From Luscinia megarhynchos (lineage: Eukaryota; Chordata; Aves; Passeriformes; Turdidae): DNA of 64,000 nt. Positions 60,654 through 64,000 of the stretch are shown here, one piece after another. The position numbers and the translations under genes were made by a program. Within the stretch, counting starts at the first letter, position 1, and the number at the start of each line of letters is the position of its first letter. Location: the NCBI GenBank assembly GCA_034336665.1, contig CM067592.1, positions 50,051,783-50,115,782 on the forward strand. The letters run 5' to 3'. The notes beneath the pieces are model-generated. The model searched no databases and had not been told where the DNA came from. It saw nothing but the letters and a program-made list of their open reading frames with translations.

Positions 60654-60680
60654 CCGCAAGGAGCGGAGCCGGGCTGACCG

Positions 60681-63600
60681 TGCCTCCCCTGCCCGCTGGG
60701 TCTCTCCTGTAGCTCCAGGCGTGCAGGGTTTTGGCGGTGCTGACTTTTCTGTATTAAGCAGAACTGACTTCGTCCGTAATAAATACAGCTTTGTTGTCAT
60801 TTCAAGTAGCTACATAATACATTTTACTGAACTCGATTGAGTATCTGAAGAAAGAAGAGGGACACACCGCCTATGATTATAAATAATTCTAAATTAAGTA
60901 TTTTATGACAAACAGTGGGCTTCAGTTTGTACTTAGCAGATAGCTGTTGCAAATTTCTGTAAGCACCATTTACTCCCGGAAACAGCAGTTCTAGCTCCCG
61001 AGTTCCAGCTCCCGTATCAGACATAGCCTCAGTTGTTTGGATTGGAGTATTTTAGCTGTCATTCTGCCAGTAAAATCCTGCTGAGGAAACCAAGAAGCTA
61101 GTCCTGGATATCAGGTGATTGTTGCATGACTGCAAAACTCTTGACAGACATTTTTAGATTTTTCAAATGTGGTCCTTAGTCATGTCTGGAAAGCCTGATG
61201 TACCAAATAGCAAGTTCAACATTTTGCATATTTCTGAACATTTTCCCTTGTTGTTATTTGTCTTCTGAAAAGTAAGAAAATCGGTCTGGTTTGTTTCACA
61301 TTGTTTTATTTGGACAAATAATTTGCCTTCTTGTCAGAGTTTTGGTGGTGACACAGCTCCTAATTTCATTGGTTTGTGATGTGTTCTTCAAGCTGGTGTT
61401 GTCACTGAAAGAAAAAAGGCTATGTGACATGCACTTCCTTCCCGTGTGTTTAATCCTACATGGTACTGCATCTCTAAGCAGCCCAATGCTCTAAGAATCT
61501 GTGGGCTGTTAACAATTGTGGGAATAGTTAATATTTGCATCATGGTACTTTAAGGTACTCCTACTGCCAATCTCATAAGCATCACGTTGATTAAAGGAAC
61601 AATTAATTATAAGAATTTTTTTATACACTGCAAAGGTAGTGTATGTTTTTTATTGGATTTCTCTTATAAAAGTTCACAAGAGCTGCATTTACTGGAAAGA
61701 ATTTCATTGGTATTTGTGTTTCTGTATGGTTTTGGGGTTTTTTTTTTGTTTTAATCCTGAGACACCTGAGGTTGGTTATGCTTACTCTTTCTTCTCCAAT
61801 ATTTTGCATTTCTCAGACCCTACAGAAGATGAGGTTTATTTCTTAGTTGGCTGGTGTGGTTATATGTAAAAACCTCCCAACAGATAGGATTCTGTATTTG
61901 CTTTTACAATGGAACTACATGAAGTTTATTTTACAACCCTTTGTTTACTTTTTAAAATAATATAATTGCTGTCTCACTATCTGCAGTGGCGTTATTGACT
62001 GTTACTATTACAAACCTCCATGGAGAATTTTTTGTTCCTTGTGTTCTTCCCAATGAGTAAATACAAGTTACAAGGAATCAGAATAGGTCCCTTCAAATTC
62101 TAAGCTTATCAGTGAGAGCTGGAAGTGCTGTTGATTCAGAATACCAAGAAACTTAGTGGACATCTGTTAATGAGACCAAAGGAGAAAAATTCCTGGTAAT
62201 TTCCAAGTACTCAAGCTGTGCAGAATTCCAGTCTGTTTCAGCACAGGCGTCTTGGTGCCCAAGGACTGAATTAATGCTCTCACCAGGTCTCCTTGTGATG
62301 TGGTAAAGCAGGGAAGAGAGTTTGTTCTTAATTCAGCACTGCTCACAGCATAGAATTTTTTAAAAAGCAAGACCCAGAACTGATACGAAATTACTAAGTA
62401 ATGCAACATCTGGAGCAAAGAGGACTCTTGAAAAATGTTTAGGGCTGCATCTTGAGTAGGGAAAAAAAGAGGTGTGTTTCACAGGCACTAAAATCTGGCT
62501 TCTAAAAAGGAGTAAAAATAGATAAGAACAAACACTTACTATCTGTGTGATTAATACCCTTGCTGGAAGCAGAAACACCTGATTTTAAATCAATATTGAG
62601 ATACCAAAAGTTGAAAGTTTTGCTAAGAATCTCTGGCATTTTAGTTTTTCAGAAAAGGAACAAAGGTATTGTACTGCATACCAAATTACTTAATGCCAAC
62701 TCTCAGGGTCTGTTTATAAACACACATGCACGTGCCTATAAGGAGTCCTGTTTATTCTTATTGTTATTCTTGCTCTACAGCATGATTAATTCTGGATGTG
62801 TTGTTGCACATAGCTTCCACAGAGTAAAATCAAGAGTCAAACAGTCTTTTTTTTACAATTCATGAGGATTTCTAACCCGAACATTTTCTTGCAAGAAGTA
62901 TGTTGAATATTAAAGTTTCCATATGAATTTTGAAAACTTCAGTGTGCAAATACATTTTACAGTTACAAAATATGTCTCACAACTGAGCAGCTAATACAGC
63001 TCAGCAGCAATCAAACCTTTGTAATATGTTTTTTTTCCCTAATATCTGGTTTGTGATTTAGTCATTACCCTGCAGCCTTTTTTCAAAAATAGGGAAGTTG
63101 AAGAGCGAATTACAGCAAATTACTCTAACACAGAGCAGGTCTAGGACAGAGTTGGAATTGTTTCTCTGGTGGGCTAGCCTATAATATTATATTAGCACTA
63201 CGCCATCTGCATTTTCAAGTTGCAGAAAGTCTTGGATGTAGCTCGTTCAAAATCTGTGCTAATAAGGATGCCAGTTTCCTTTAGGTTTTCACTGGCGTTC
63301 TTGGAGCATTTTTTTTTTCAGTCACCTGAGTCGTGGTAACAGCCTCTGGATATGTTATTTCCCATCTCTCTGTTTCTTTTCCCTAATGAGTTTTGGTCTG
63401 TTCACGTTTAAAGACTTCCCTTAGTTATAAACTGTGGCAGAGCCCTCAACTGAGACTAGGATATGAAATTTTTAAACTTGAGTTTTAGAAATGGCAGTCC
63501 TAGGGATTGAAATATCATTTAGTTACAAAAAATGGGCAAGCCTGTGTATGCAGATAAAACGTAAGCTTCCTTTGCAAGAGCATTGAGGTCTACTCTTGGT

Positions 63601-64000
63601 AAATCAGTGTCAGGCATTTAAAAGTTCTAATTTAAGTAATCATCACGAGTAAGTTTATGTTAAATGTCTGCATGAGTGCAGTAAACTGCCCCCTTGGCAT
63701 TGTTTCAGGAGGGATTTAGCAGAACTGGACTGCTGTCCCTGAACTTGCCTTGTGGAGGGGTGTAACATGCCACAACACAGCTTCAATAGCGCCAAATTAC
63801 CACGCTTTCCAAGTACTGTTGTTTTCTGTAATTAAATGTGATGAGTCTGAGCTGTTTGTTCTGCTTTTCGGTTTTTTTTTTTGGTTTTTTTTCACTCTGG
63901 GACAAAGTGTTTCATCTGTTTGTTTTCACTCTGATACCCTAGGAACTTCAAAGCAAATAATAAAGGGTTACCACCTTCCTGCCTCATCTAGTTACTGAAA
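60681..64000. other. Unique A+T-rich DNA right of the CpG island
   Basis: No exon, CR1 terminus or LTR was recognised in 3.3 kb. T-rich simple runs occur at 61737-61749 and 63872-63893. The last ~300 bp contain an acceptor-like TTGTTTCAG (about 63702-63710), but the sequence after it is not open in a recognisable frame. Confidence 0.45.

Larger units (their letters stand above)
60195..60680. promoter_or_regulatory. CpG island, probable gene promoter
   Basis: About 490 bp of very GC-rich sequence dense in CpG, in sharp contrast with the A+T-rich window. It has the look of a vertebrate CpG-island promoter without a TATA box. Visible motifs are two GCCGCCATC sites (60266 and 60292; YY1-type on the - strand), several GC boxes (GGGCGG at about 60386), a CTCF-like site (60332-60353), and an internal minisatellite. 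On the - strand, ATGGCGGC is followed directly by GTGAGG (60299 to 60286), which could be a start codon next to a splice donor. In known promoters, AAGATGGCGGC just after the start site usually points in the direction of transcription, here leftwards. Which gene it serves is unknown. Bidirectional transcription is possible. Confidence 0.8.

Noticed and set aside
60288..60800. 170-codon - strand frame and a 119-codon + strand frame at the CpG island
   Set aside because: Composition is Arg/Pro/Gly/Ala-rich and periodic because of GC content and the minisatellite. The - strand frame ends just after the putative ATGGCGGC start, so it is upstream of it, not the gene product.

Overview
The window looks like nuclear DNA from a passerine bird. 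Evidence: many CR1 LINE fragments ending in the avian CR1 octamer (ATTCTRTG-type), a tRNA-Ile-headed SINE with a CR1 tail that matches my recollection of zebra finch TguSINE1, and an LTR whose 3' end (GGGGTTAAACCATGACA) belongs to a family I recognise from songbird genomes. Family names come from memory, not from a database search. The sequence is mostly A+T-rich, repeat-poor and gene-poor. I cannot support any intact host protein-coding exon. Nearly all open frames are chance, low-complexity or transposon-derived.

Layout. 1-9 kb: unique A+T-rich DNA with one short hexamer repeat and one old CR1 fragment. 9.1-10.4 kb: a polypyrimidine tract followed by about 0.9 kb of degenerate, C-poor tandem-like sequence containing a GGAAT pentamer array. 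13.5-14.3 kb: the 3' end of a CR1 on the + strand. 14.3-30.5 kb: unique DNA with a 12-bp perfect hairpin (20.9 kb), a small GC-rich island (25.7-26.2 kb) and two related hexamer microsatellites (28.6 and 30.4 kb). 30.5-32.2 kb: a broken endogenous retrovirus pro-pol fragment on the - strand. 34.9-35.5 kb: an ERVL-type LTR on the + strand, followed by unidentified repeat-like DNA. 37-43 kb: three CR1 3' ends in both orientations.

45.4-52.8 kb holds three further LTR-like units of different sequence (two +, one -), a CR1 3' end, and a decayed - strand coding region at 46.6-47.4 kb with a signal peptide and a Cys-rich segment, possibly env-derived. 54.5-55.9 kb is the longest CR1 copy, covering the RT core to the 3' end on the - strand. 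56.7 kb is the TguSINE1-like SINE and 58.6-59.0 kb another CR1 ORF2 fragment. 60.2-60.7 kb is a strong CpG island with YY1-type and CTCF-like motifs and an internal minisatellite. It is the one credible host regulatory element and probably marks the 5' end of a gene. YY1 orientation and a possible splice donor favour transcription leftwards (- strand), but no downstream exon could be recognised. 60.7-64 kb is unique A+T-rich DNA.

The mobile elements are dead fragments, and no new genetic system is evident. The points most worth checking are the CpG island and its transcript, the unidentified decayed reading frames at 46.6-47.4 kb, and the skewed satellite-like block at 9.5-10.4 kb.
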